A program made the position numbers and the translations under genes. DNA of 64,000 bases from Brachionus manjavacas (taxonomy: Eukaryota > Rotifera > Eurotatoria > Ploima > Brachionidae): positions 868,001 through 932,000 of the forward strand of contig JAHQIY010000016.1 in the NCBI GenBank assembly GCA_019054805.1. Direction: 5' to 3'. Below are positions 8,748 to 19,575 of this stretch, piece by piece. The notes under the pieces were generated by a model. It was given only the letters and a program-made list of their open reading frames with translations. It ran no database searches and was not told where the DNA came from. Every line of letters begins with the position of its first letter. Position 1 is the first letter of the stretch.

Positions 8748-9788
8748 ATGGCTGTCGAAGTTTTTAAAAATTTGTTCAAGCAAAGTCAAGAGTCAGGTTA
8801 TTTTTCTTTTGAAAAATTAAGCCAAGAGTTGTCCATCTTAACACCAAAGGTACGTGGGAAGCAAGGTGTCAAATACACTGACACCGAGCAAAATATAATC
8901 GTTGAAACCAAAGCCGCTATAGTCAAGAATTTTTGTCTAAATTCAGTAATTAAGAAAAATGATAAGTTTAATGTTTCTATTTTGAATGGCTTAATGGAAT
9001 TTTTAGATGAAAACACAATCTCAGAAACAATTTTGGCACAGTCCTTTTTTTTGCTTCATGCAAGCAAATCCGACTTTTCGACCATTAATTGTTCAAAAGA
9101 CATAATTATAAATATTCTAAAAAATTTTTGGTCAATAGATACTAATATTGACCAAGAAAAGTATTCTGAGTATTACTCGATGTTTCAAACTTTAATTAAA
9201 AGCAAAAATATCATCAAAACTATAACAAATGTAATGAATGAGCTGATTGAAGACATCGATAAACCTTTGTACAACTATTCAAATTTAAAGGTGATTTTTT
9301 TTAACAGTGACTTTGATACATTAGGTGGCTTTTCTGGAAAAGACCGAATCTACATAAATACACTACCTTTTATAAGAATTTCACAATATAGATGTTTTTC
9401 CTCTGAAGTTAAGGAAATTGCATTAAAACTCGAGTTTGTTCGACTTTTTATTCATGAAGTGTCACATGTAGTTTTGCGTTATTATCTCGGAAATTTGAAT
9501 TTATCAAGTCCTTACTTAAAAGACGAATCAAAATACAAAATAAAGAAAAGCGTGACCGAATGTGGAATTGAAAGTGAGAAAAAGATTTTTCAAGAAGTAA
9601 TAGATTGGAATAGATCAATAGACAATCGGTATAATTTGACCTACTGTAAAAAATTTTTGAATGATATTCTAAGTGACAAGTTTGAAATATTCGATACAGA
9701 GAAGGCTGAAGTTGTAGTCATTCCACCAGAGGAAATTCCAAAGGTTGCATTCAGCATCAAATTTTATGAAAAACTACGTGGTTTTTGA
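8748..9788 (+). CDS. Intronless HExxH protein, putative zinc metallopeptidase-like
   Basis: A single open frame of 346 residues starting at an ATG after a non-coding stretch and ending in TGA, with AATAAA at 9812-9817. Residues 235-241 read IHEVSHV, an HExxH zinc-binding motif in a hydrophobic helix (H236, E237, H240). About 30 residues later the acidic segment TECGIESEK (270-278) could supply the third ligand, as the glutamate does in gluzincins. No signal peptide or membrane segment is seen. I do not recognise the family beyond the motif, so peptidase activity is inference. It has no introns, while most neighbours of this size have several, which may mean retroposition, transfer or simply a single-exon family. 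A second copy ends at position 7 of the window, so the gene was duplicated together with the UNC5-A flank. Confidence 0.7.
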   Translation: MAVEVFKNLFKQSQESGYFSFEKLSQELSILTPKVRGKQGVKYTDTEQNIIVETKAAIVKNFCLNSVIKKNDKFNVSILNGLMEFLDENTISETILAQSFFLLHASKSDFSTINCSKDIIINILKNFWSIDTNIDQEKYSEYYSMFQTLIKSKNIIKTITNVMNELIEDIDKPLYNYSNLKVIFFNSDFDTLGGFSGKDRIYINTLPFIRISQYRCFSSEVKEIALKLEFVRLFIHEVSHVVLRYYLGNLNLSSPYLKDESKYKIKKSVTECGIESEKKIFQEVIDWNRSIDNRYNLTYCKKFLNDILSDKFEIFDTEKAEVVVIPPEEIPKVAFSIKFYEKLRGF

Positions 9789-10310
9789 TTAACCCACTAA
9801 TATTTTTTAGTAATAAAATATTATTTCTAGCTTGTCAACATTCATTTTTATATTCTTAATAAATTTAGGAAATTTTCAAAATTTACTGAAAAAATTTCAA
9901 TCATTAATTATCTTTCTCCTAAACTAAATTTTATTTAAATTTATAAATATTTTTCTCAAGTTTAAATAATTTTTTTGTTAAGTGCTTAGTAGATTTTGTT
10001 GTGATTTCTGAAAAATTTTAAATCTAAACTTTTATCCGATCAGAAATTATTTGAAATTTCAAGTCCAAAAAATTGCTAAATCTTCCTTTCTAATCTAATG
10101 AAAAACACAAAAGTTTTTTTTAATTTTCTTTTAAAAGATACTCCTCTTTGAGAAGATAATACCTTTTTTAAAGCTCGATTAGAATTTTGTTAGAGCAACA
10201 GTTGCAGAATGTATATTTCAAAAAATAAAATAAATCTTAATATTTATTGAATAAAAACGGTTTTAAATTTTACAAATTTTACATTCGCTTTACAAACACG
10301 TGTAAATTTT
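9789..10310. other. Spacer between convergent genes
   Basis: AT-rich 3' flank shared by the plus-strand HExxH gene and the minus-strand UNC5-A gene. It holds the polyadenylation signal AATAAA at 9812-9817. The first 70 bases are duplicated at the left end of the window. Nothing else is supported. Confidence 0.5.
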
Positions 10311-13300
10311 TCAATTTTTTTTACTCAATATGTTTACTGAAAAACTTTCCTCATCATTCGAATTTGTCAGATTTATCATCAACCATAGACTCACAATTAT
10401 TTCAAAAGAACTTTCCCTCACAGAAAAAAACTCAAAATTTCTAAAAAAAATTTTTTTTTAAAATATTCAAATTTGAAATAAATTAATTTACCTGTCACAT
10501 TTTAACAATTTGGCCAACAATCTCCAGTCGTTCTTTTTCAATATATTTCCTTTTAAATATCGATGAAAAAATTCATCAATTAGCATTGAAACTCTAATTT
10601 AAAGCAGAAATAAAAAATGAATGAATCAAAAAAAAAATTAAAAAGTTACTTTAATGGAATAAAAAGTGGATTAACACTGACCGAGCTATAGAACTCTTGC
10701 TGGTTACAATTGGCCGTGTGCAAATCATTTATAGTAGTGTTCAAATTGGCATAGGAAAATAAAAGCTTATCCTGCAGTTCAAGCGAAACTTTTAGATCAA
10801 AATTAGTCCGGCTCATTTGTTTATAATTTTCATTTAAAAGTTTAAAATTGATTGAATTTTTCAATTGTTTACAAGTCTGGTCATTCAGACTAAAAGGTAT
10901 TTGAATTTCAATAAAATCACAGCTTGCATTCCAAATTTCGGACAGCCTTATTTTCCTGCATGTCGAGTCCGAATTGATTACCAAATTATTATACGTAACA
11001 TTCAACTCCAGATTAAGATAAGAATTTTCCAGTTTATCTTTTTTCGGATAATTTAGCTCAAAAATCTCCGGCATTTTGACAATTTTTCCATTAGTCATCT
11101 GAATATATTCATTTAGAATTTCTCCAGCTGCTTTGGTATTCTGAATGAGATAGACCCTTATTTCGCCATCAATCAGCAAAATGGCATACTTCATCTGTTT
11201 GACACTGGGACAAAGATTTCCATTAGTTTTGGGCCGTCCCACCAATGCAAAAAATCCATCGTTTTCCGCGAACATAAAGCACCTGTTTGCAGTTAATTGA
11301 AGATAAAATTTTGGATTCATGGTCACATCTATTCGCTCAAAGAAGCCTTGCTGAAAGCCTTTATGGTAAATTGAAAAATCCCAGTCGGTTTCGCCAAACA
11401 AAGCCGAATGATCCATGCTGAACAAGACTGGTCTGGCATAAGGCTCCGATTCATGGTCAGTTTTGAGCACAAAAATCGAAGACAAAAGAGTCTCATCATC
11501 TTTTAGACTGAGAACACCTTCATTGTCACTTTTCAATATACCAGCTTGGATCTCATGCTTAAAAGTCTCATCAGGCACCAAAATGCTAATTCCATACTTG
11601 GCTATTTCAATCAATCCACCACAGTTGAATATGCTAAAAGAAAAGATATCGAATTCATTAGAGCTTTGGTCATCGAATTTCATATTCTTGGCCGAGTAAA
11701 TAGCACTCTTGTGCTCGCTAATTAGCTTTAAAATTTGAGCCGATTTGTCATCGTGATCAGACCGTGGTGCTTTCTTTGCTGAGCACAAACTGTACGAATG
11801 GACTGAATTTTCATTAAGGAGATAAAGAGAATTTTTGGCCAGACTGTCTGTTGGAGATGAGCTTAGCTTGACTTTGCTGCTTGCTGTGCTATTGCTACCA
11901 CTAGCTGTTTCGTCATAGTTTGTGGCTAAATAAGTCGAGACATGGTAGTTTTTGTTCAAGTCATATGCAAGCATGTTGGAGTTTGGTTGATTGTTGAATT
12001 TTAGTGGAAGTAAACTCTCCATGAAGTGGTCTTGATTGTACTCGGGTTGAATTGAAAAATAAATGGGATGATGGTCTATTTCGGATGCTTTACAGCTGTC
12101 AATTGAATCTTGCTTTTTCCTCAGTGTCAAAAATGAAATTATCACCACTAAGAGAATAACGCCCGAAATGGATAGGATTAAAAATGCAATTGCTGAATAC
12201 GGAAATTCTTTTTGTGCTCTTGATGGTGGAATCAAATCTTTAAATAATTTTTTTTATATATATTTGTATCATTTAAATCAAATAATGTTTAACTTGAAAA
12301 GGACTATTAACAGTCGTTAATAACTTGTCAAAAATATTAACAAATTATTAATTTTATTCCTTTTAATTTAGTTTAGATTCTGAAATAATTATGCTTTAAA
12401 ACAAAATTTTAGCATAAAATAAAGCCTATACCATGATTTTTCGGACGGAACAAAGGTACTGCCCTACAAATTTATGCGATTTTTAATTAGGATCATTAAA
12501 TCCATTTTTTAACAGTACTTCTGATGTATTTTTTTGAGAAAAAAATTTTTCAACCTTTATTTACTTTCTTTGTAATTTCTTTGCAAAAAATAATTTTTTT
12601 TGTTGTTTTGCAATAATAAAATTATATTACATCAGGATTAGTCACTAAGAAGCGAGAATTTAAAAATTCAAGTCATTGACTTTTAAATATTGTTACTAAA
12701 TTCTTTTGAAAAAGATCAAAATCAATTTAAGGAAAAAAAAAAAAGAATTACTATTATCCATAATAAAATTTGCATTTTTATCTATTTGAATAATTTTTTT
12801 GGATTAAAAATAAACAGTGAATTACTTAACTCAGATAGAAAATCTATGCTTGGTAACTTTTTATACTCATATTCTCATCAGAATTTTTTGATCCCATCAA
12901 CTATTTAAATTATAACGAAACTTAATTTTATTTTAAATTTCTATTCAAATTGAATTTTTGAGTATAAAAAAAGTTTTTCTTTTTCAATTATATGTTCATA
13001 CTTGTCACTGGGTAATCAATTATTTAATAATAATTTTTAAATTTTATTCCGAATTTTCTGGCATTGTGAATTTTCATACAAACCTTCCAAAAATAAAAAA
13101 TTTAATTCTTTTTCATTTATTTAAATTGACAAAATTGAGTTTTTTTTTAACTTTGATGATGAAATAGCATGAAACAAAATATGTTTCACCAAATTAAACA
13201 AATAAAAATAATTATGAATAAATATTTATATAGATTTTTTCTTTAAACTAGACTGTTAAATGAAAACTTTTTTTTTTCACCTTTTAATAGTTACAGAAAA

Positions 13301-14787
13301 ATCTGTAGCACAAAAAATCCATATTTTTATTAAGAAATTAAGTTTTGTATTTGAATTTTTGTATGAAAATTCACGATGCCGAATTTTCCAAATATGTTAC
13401 ATTTACAGTAATTCTGATTCAAATTTTTGAATAAAATTTAAATTCAATCTAATTTGAAAAGCTAATTCAATAAAGTGTTACTTATTAACTTTTATTAATA
13501 AATCCCTTTTTATTATATTAATTTACTTTGAAAAAAAAATTAAAAAAACAGACTTATTCATTAGTTGGACATAAATTTTGAACATAAGTTTTAAAATAAT
13601 TTTTACTTGATATTTTTTCGCAATAAAAAGTGCAATTCGAGTACTCTATATTGGGTCCAAAGCATTTGTCGGATTTAATGTTAATTTCTTCATTGATTGG
13701 TATGATTTTGCCACTTGGCAATTTGTGTCCCAGTTGACACTCTCTAGTTCTTGATCTCAAGCAGTCAGCATTGCAAATCATTGACCAAGCAGACCATTCG
13801 GTCCAGAAATAGCCTATTTCATCAGTGGCCGAGTTTTGTGCCGAAAAATGGCCGATTAGTATTTTATCATTCCTTGTTTCAAACTGGGTCTCGGGACACG
13901 GAATGTAGCAAGCTATGGTCTGATACGGAAAACCATCACAGCCTATGGCGTTGTTGATTGTTGGTGGATTTTGACAGGTTCTAAAGCGTTTTTGGACACC
14001 TTCGCCACAATTCGAGTCCGAAACACACTTAGTCCAATTGGACCATTCAGTCCAGCCTTTGTCTTCAGCAACAGACAGCAAAGCTGGCTCGCTCACCCTT
14101 CTTGCGGCAAAATTCTCGGCTACACATGAATAATTAGCCGAGTCAGTGCTTAAAACCTCACTTATAAGCAAGCTGCCTTCGTGAGATACATAAATACGCT
14201 TATTTGACTTGTCGATGACCAGACCATTTTTCAGCCAATATATACTTGGTTTTGGCTTACCTTCAGGTGGCAAGCATCGAATCTCAACACTTTTACCAAT
14301 CAAGCCAATTGTAGGCATGGGCTCCCATTCAAAAATTTCTTCTAAATCTACATTTATTTAATAAAATATTTCTTTTTTAAATTAAAATTTTTTTTTAATA
14401 TTTACAGGCAGATTTGACAAATATTTTCCTGCTAGTTATTGATTCATCATTTAGCCAGCCGAGACAAACGCACCAAAACGATGGAATCGATTCAGAATTG
14501 GAATAAATCGACAATTTTCTGTACTCATCCAGTTGATTTTTATCTATTGTCACCTCCAGACTAAGCAGCTGTTTATTTCCGATCTGAATCAGCCGTGAGC
14601 TAGTTGAATCAGGCGACCAGTGGTCGTTGCATTTAAAAAATCCCGATCTGGCATTCTCTATTTTGCATTTAAGTACAGCCGGTTGGTCTTTGGTCAGAAA
14701 AGAGTCCTCTGGCTCCTCGTAAAAACTCAATAAACTCGCTCTAAGTGGACCCAAAAATGTCCACAAGATCACAAGCATTAATCTCAT
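10311..14787 (-). CDS. unc5: UNC5-family netrin receptor (copy A)
   Basis: Five exons join in phase to 980 residues: 14787-14406, 14347-13607, 12237-10650, 10593-10492, 10440-10311. Exon 1 gives a signal peptide (about 1-18) and a divergent first immunoglobulin domain. Exon 2 gives the YLEEIFEWEP linker (vertebrate UNC5 has a very similar one), a second immunoglobulin domain with CLPPEGKP and YSCVAEN, and two thrombospondin type 1 repeats (WTEWSNWTKC; WTEWSAWSMIC). Exon 3 gives the membrane helix (about 388-411), ZU5 (about 575-675, GISILVPDETF) and UPA. Exons 4-5 give the death domain (NDWRLLAKLLKCDR, then NFEFFSVRE). UNC5 proteins bind netrin and mediate axon repulsion, and can signal cell death without ligand. 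The start is the first ATG before the signal peptide. Domain order and length are standard for the family. Confidence 0.92.
12238..13606 (-). other. UNC5-A intron 2
   Basis: A 1.37-kb intron, far longer than the other introns of the gene (51-58 bp). The donor is AA|GTAAAAAT at 13605-13606 and the acceptor AAAG at 12238-12239; the split codon is AAT. Its 3' 860 bp were copied to 918-1775. Short frames inside (12690-12908, 12958-13167) recur in the copy and look non-coding. Confidence 0.85.
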
Positions 14788-17700
14788 TTTTTCGATTTTT
14801 TTTTTATATCAAAATAAAAATTATTAAATCATCAGATATATATCTAAAAAGTTCAATAAAGAAAAAATTAATTAAAACTTATACAACTTAGTAGAATAAG
14901 GAAGCAATCATTCTGGATATAATTATCTTTTATTATTAGTTGAAAAATTAATAAAAAAATATAATGGATTGTTCAATTGAATGGTCGACTGAATTAATCG
15001 GGCTGAAAAGTCTAAATTGGGTCCTTTGTTGAACTTATTGACAATAAATTGTTACCAAACTTTTAATAAGGTATTAGAGCATAATTCTTTTCCTGAAATT
15101 GATTTTTTTTGCATAGCTCCAAGCAGTTGTTCAAGTGCTCAGAAACTTTACTGGCTATTCATTCAATTGAATAATTACTAGCAATTGACTAGAAATCGAT
15201 TGGAATTATTAAATGACAAACTCAATTCGGATATTAATTTTGAGCTTGAAAATTAGACCTCATTTGTAGTCGCCACAGTCCGAGATAATTTATGAAAATT
15301 TTTTAAAAATTTTGTTCAGAGTAAATAAAAATTTTCAACAGTAATTTTATTTTATTTTTTTTAAATGTAACCTTATCAGTCTGAGAAATCTTAAAAAAAA
15401 TGGCAATATCATGTTACACATAGATTGCTAATCGATTGAATTATCAGGTGGAAAGGTGGCCTATGAAACATTGGTCTCTAAAGAAATGAGTTAACCAAAA
15501 ATCAATTGATTGTGCATGTGATAAAATATCAATTTAAGTTGCATTTAAAATAAATATTAAATTGCAATTAAAATTTGCTCAATAACGATTAATTACGTTT
15601 GGGACATGAAAACGAGTATTCAATCGATAGCACTTTAGAAATTCGATTTCTTATCGATACAAATTAATCTCTTATCAAAACTTGAATCAATTAATTCCAC
15701 AGCCTTGTAAAGTACGACCAGAAGATGTTTATATTTTCTTGAGGGCTTAATATTTTCGATTGAGTGAACACAATTCAAATTGACAATCAGTAAATTTAAT
15801 CTTTTAAAATGTTAAAGCAAAAAAATTATCATTTATTTGAATTTTATAAAAAGAATAAAAAAATACAAATACAGTTATTTCACACTTGGTTATCAAGAAA
15901 TAATGAGACAGTTTTTTTTAAATTTTTTATTCTTTTTTAACTGAATTTAAAGAAAAACAATCGAATAAAATATTTAAAATTTTTTTTAAAAATTTTAACT
16001 TTCTTAATTTAACTTTCCTTCACGCTACTTTGAAATATTCTCTTAAAAGATTTTATATCTTAAGTATTGACACAGTCAAATTGATCTAAAAAATAATTGT
16101 ACTATAAACAAATATAAATATAATTATAAAAATTATTTTTTTAAGTTTAAAGAAAGATTATTTCAAATCAACTTGTAAAAAAAAATGTTTTCTTTTAGCC
16201 TAATTAACTTTTAAATTATCTATTGAACCTTTACATTTAAATCGAAAGTATTATCTTTACTCTTTTACGATTGTCAATCAGTCTTTTTTTGTTATATGAA
16301 CTTTAACCATTTGGCTAAAACACAAGGATCATTTTTAATAATTAAGTTTAGCTTAATTTATACAGATTATGCTGAATGAACTTATTTTTAAAATTTTTAC
16401 TCTGTTAAATTTTACACATCTTGCTAGTTGGTGTGAATTTGAAGCAATTGTTCGAGAAGATTCCGCAAAATATTTAATATTAAATTAATTATTCTTAATG
16501 ATAAAATCTATCTTTTAAAGTGATTTTAATAATAAATTTTTTTTTATTACTTGCCTTGAGGGTGATGTAAATTCAGTGGTAAATTTTGAAACCATTTTAA
16601 ATAATTTAATTTTAATAGAATTATCTAAAGAAAAATCACTATTTAAAGGTAAAAACAAAAATGCAAACTTTCTGTGAAATTTATTGATTTAAATTTAAGA
16701 TATTAATAAAAATCTTTTTCATATCTTGTACTTTTAATAAATATAAAAAATTGGTATTTTTTGGTAAAAATTGCATTTGTTTTTTTTCTAAAGATTGGAC
16801 ATTTTCACCATAACTAAACATTCATACCATTATTTGATTTTAAATAATTTTTTTTTCATAAAGAGCTTTTTTCTTAATAATTAAAATAGAATATTAATAG
16901 ATGACCAAAAAAACAAACATACAAATTCAGTGATATTTTGAGTAGCTATGATTCAACTTTGCTGTCAACATTGGACAAAAACTTAGAACTCAAGAACACT
17001 TGTGTGACAAAAAGTTTAATTATAGGTTAATAATGAGTAAAGAATCAATTGAACAAAATTAAACTAGACTGACATGTTTAATAAATATATGTTTTGAGTT
17101 TGACCACCACTGAGCTAAATATTTTAATTTTCTCTAGCAGATTGATATCCTCTTTTGATAGACTGATGTTTAATTTTTTGTTAACATAAACAATTATGGG
17201 TTATTTCTCGTGGAGAAAATTCCATACAAATTAGATTCTGAACATAGGAAGTCAATCGATTGATTAAATGCAAATTAGAGCTTAGTAAAAGCGTAAAATT
17301 TGAAATTTTCTTGGCTGTAATTATTGAACACCTTTGAAACAGCACCTGTTAATTTAGTCCGAGCACACACTCGGTCCATTCTTATCTCTGAAAACGCTTC
17401 ATTGATTTTCATTTTTCATTTTTAACTTGATTAATTTTCTTTTCAAATAATTTAATCGAAAATTCTTATCTTAATGTCAGCTCAGTTAGATCCGTTAAAA
17501 AATAGTCAATAATTAATCACAAAAATAAAACCCCGATGTCAGATACTAAATTTTATAATGCGTTTATGGCACTGATTATTTAAAAAGAAAATAAAATCCT
17601 CAAATCTTCTAATAATTCTCCTTTTTATATTTTGCCTTTAATAAAATATTTTCTAAAAATTCTTGAAAAATTAGATTAGCTATTCGAGCTTATCTCGATA

Positions 17701-18640
17701 ACAAAATACCTTGAGTCTCAATAAGTAAATTAAAATGATTTATAAATAAATAAATTTTTTATAAACTCAGATAAATCATGTCTACATCATGTGGCATAAA
17801 TAAACCGGCCAATATATTATTTTAATACAGTAAAGTTATCATTATACATCCCAAAGTTTGTCTCAATATTTGATAGAATATTTTTCTAGACTCAGCTTGT
17901 TTATTTTAAATGTATTCAGCTATTTATCAATTCTTAAAATTCCTTCATCAATTATAAACAATCGTATCCGGCTTTAATTTCTCCGAGGCTCATTCTATTT
18001 TATTTTTGCATATGAGGAAATTCTTAAGAAAAAAATGTTCATAATGTAGCCAAATTTAGTCTGGCATTTTTCGACTTAACTTTAAAAATTTACACTAAGT
18101 GTCAATTTGGAAAATGGCACAATTTTTTTATACAAAAATTAAAACTGTAACTTAAATTATTTCGATTAGAACATGAGAATTTTGCACTTGATGGTTACAT
18201 AACAAAAAAATTTAAACAATTTTACTCTCGAATTACAATAAATAAAATTAGTCTATTAAAATTAAATTATATTTTTTTTAAATTCTTTTGAGTAAAAATT
18301 AGAAATAAAATTCTACTCCAAAGACATTAAGTTATCTATAGAAAAAAATTCGACGAAAATCCAAAGGGCTTTAACTTGATAAATAAAGTGATTTATTGAT
18401 CTATATTAATATTTTAGATAAATAAATCGTCGAATTTTAAACTCACTTAATTTTCATATTTTCTATTTGAAAAATTAATTGTCGACAAATAAAATAAAGT
18501 TCGTCTGTATTTTTGGATTCAATTACACAAAAAAATAAATAATTAAAAACAAAACAAAAAATAATAAACAAGAAAATTATTTTTTTTTATTACAAAAATT
18601 TGAAGATGAAATTTTTTACTCTTCGAAAGTTAATGAACAC
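14788..18640. other. Intergenic region upstream of UNC5-A
   Basis: About 3.9 kb of AT-rich sequence with no open frame of coding character on either strand. It must contain the promoter of UNC5-A, but no regulatory motif could be singled out by eye. Confidence 0.5.
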
Positions 18641-18649
18641 TAAATTTTG

Positions 18650-18830
18650 TCTTCTATAAAAATTTTATTTTTAAAATCAACTCTTTTGTCTTTTTTTAGC
18701 TTCAGTTGTCTCTTTAAAAAAAAAATATTTGATCTAATCCGATCTAATCAAGATAGCCTCAACCTATTTAATCATTTAATAAAAAAGAATGACAAAATTT
18801 AAAGATTAATTTCTTAATCTATAAAATGTT
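18650..18830. repeat. Diverged direct repeat flanking a LINE fragment (left copy)
   Basis: The stretch starting AAAAATTTTATTTTTAAAAT at about 18659 resembles 19399 onward, and the ends share ACAAAATTTAAAGATTAA followed by TTCTTAATCT (about 18793 and 19531). Spacing of the two copies is about 740 bp. Identity is moderate, so an ancient duplication around the LINE fragment is the simplest reading. Confidence 0.45.
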
Positions 18831-18949
18831 ATCTTCCAATTTTATTCAAATAGTTTTTGGAATTTAAAAAGGAAAAACTTGTGGTAATTCACTCAGCATT
18901 TTTCAGTATCGATTTGAGAACTTCAGCCCATATTGCGTAAGTCATTAAA

Positions 18950-19376
18950 AAAGCTAATTTGACTATAGGTCTTGTCAAACGGACTTTTAAAGATCGTGAT
19001 ATGGAAGCATTCAAGAAGTTATATATCTCATTGGTAAATAGCATAGAAGGGGTCCAAAAAAGGGCGACTAAACTAATTGAAGAATTGAGGAACTTGAACT
19101 ATGGTGAACATCTTAGAAAGTTAAAACTTAGAATAAAAGGAGATTTAACTGTAAAAAACGCTGATATGGTTGAATGACATTACCAATTGATTCAAATATC
19201 AGAACATTATGGAATTTTTGAAAAAAAGTTAGTCAGAAATAGTTTGATAAGAGTGAACTTGTTTAAAAATCGAGTAGTGAATGAGTGGGAAAAGTTGCCA
19301 AGGGAAGTGGTTGAACAAGCAACGTTAAATGGATTTTCTTTATTCTTTAACCTTATTATTTATTATTGTTATTAAA
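18950..19376 (+). mobile_element. LINE ORF2 C-terminal fragment, plus strand
   Basis: Two consecutive frames (18959-19177 and 19187-19375) read IGLVKRTFKDRDMEAFKKLY, then EGVQKRATKLIEELRNLNYGERL-like residues, then KNRVVNEWEKLPREVVEQATLNGF. These are the thumb and C-terminal motifs of CR1-type ORF2 (VQRRATK, LNLxxLxxRR, NxWNxLPxxVV). Parts between them are deleted, and a frame change lies at about 19177. It ends in an A/T-rich tail with TTATTATT units. Confidence 0.78.
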
Positions 19377-19394
19377 AATTTAAATAAATAAATA

Positions 19395-19575
19395 TTTATC
19401 AAAAATTTTATTTTTAAAATCGAATTTTCTCTTTTTGCATTTTTTGCCTTATTTTGTTTAATTTATTCACTAGGCAAAAAGAACACATCTGATCTATTCT
19501 GGACTTCCTTAGAGTAACCCAAAATAAATTACAAAATTTAAAGATTAAATTCTTAATCTCCAAAGTTTGTGAGCG
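19395..19575. repeat. Diverged direct repeat flanking a LINE fragment (right copy)
   Basis: Partner of the repeat at 18650-18830; see there for the shared strings. The two copies bracket the LINE fragment at 18950-19376. Confidence 0.45.

Noticed and set aside
10247-10444. Plus-strand 65-codon frame
   Set aside because: Antisense to the last death-domain exon of UNC5-A (10440-10311).
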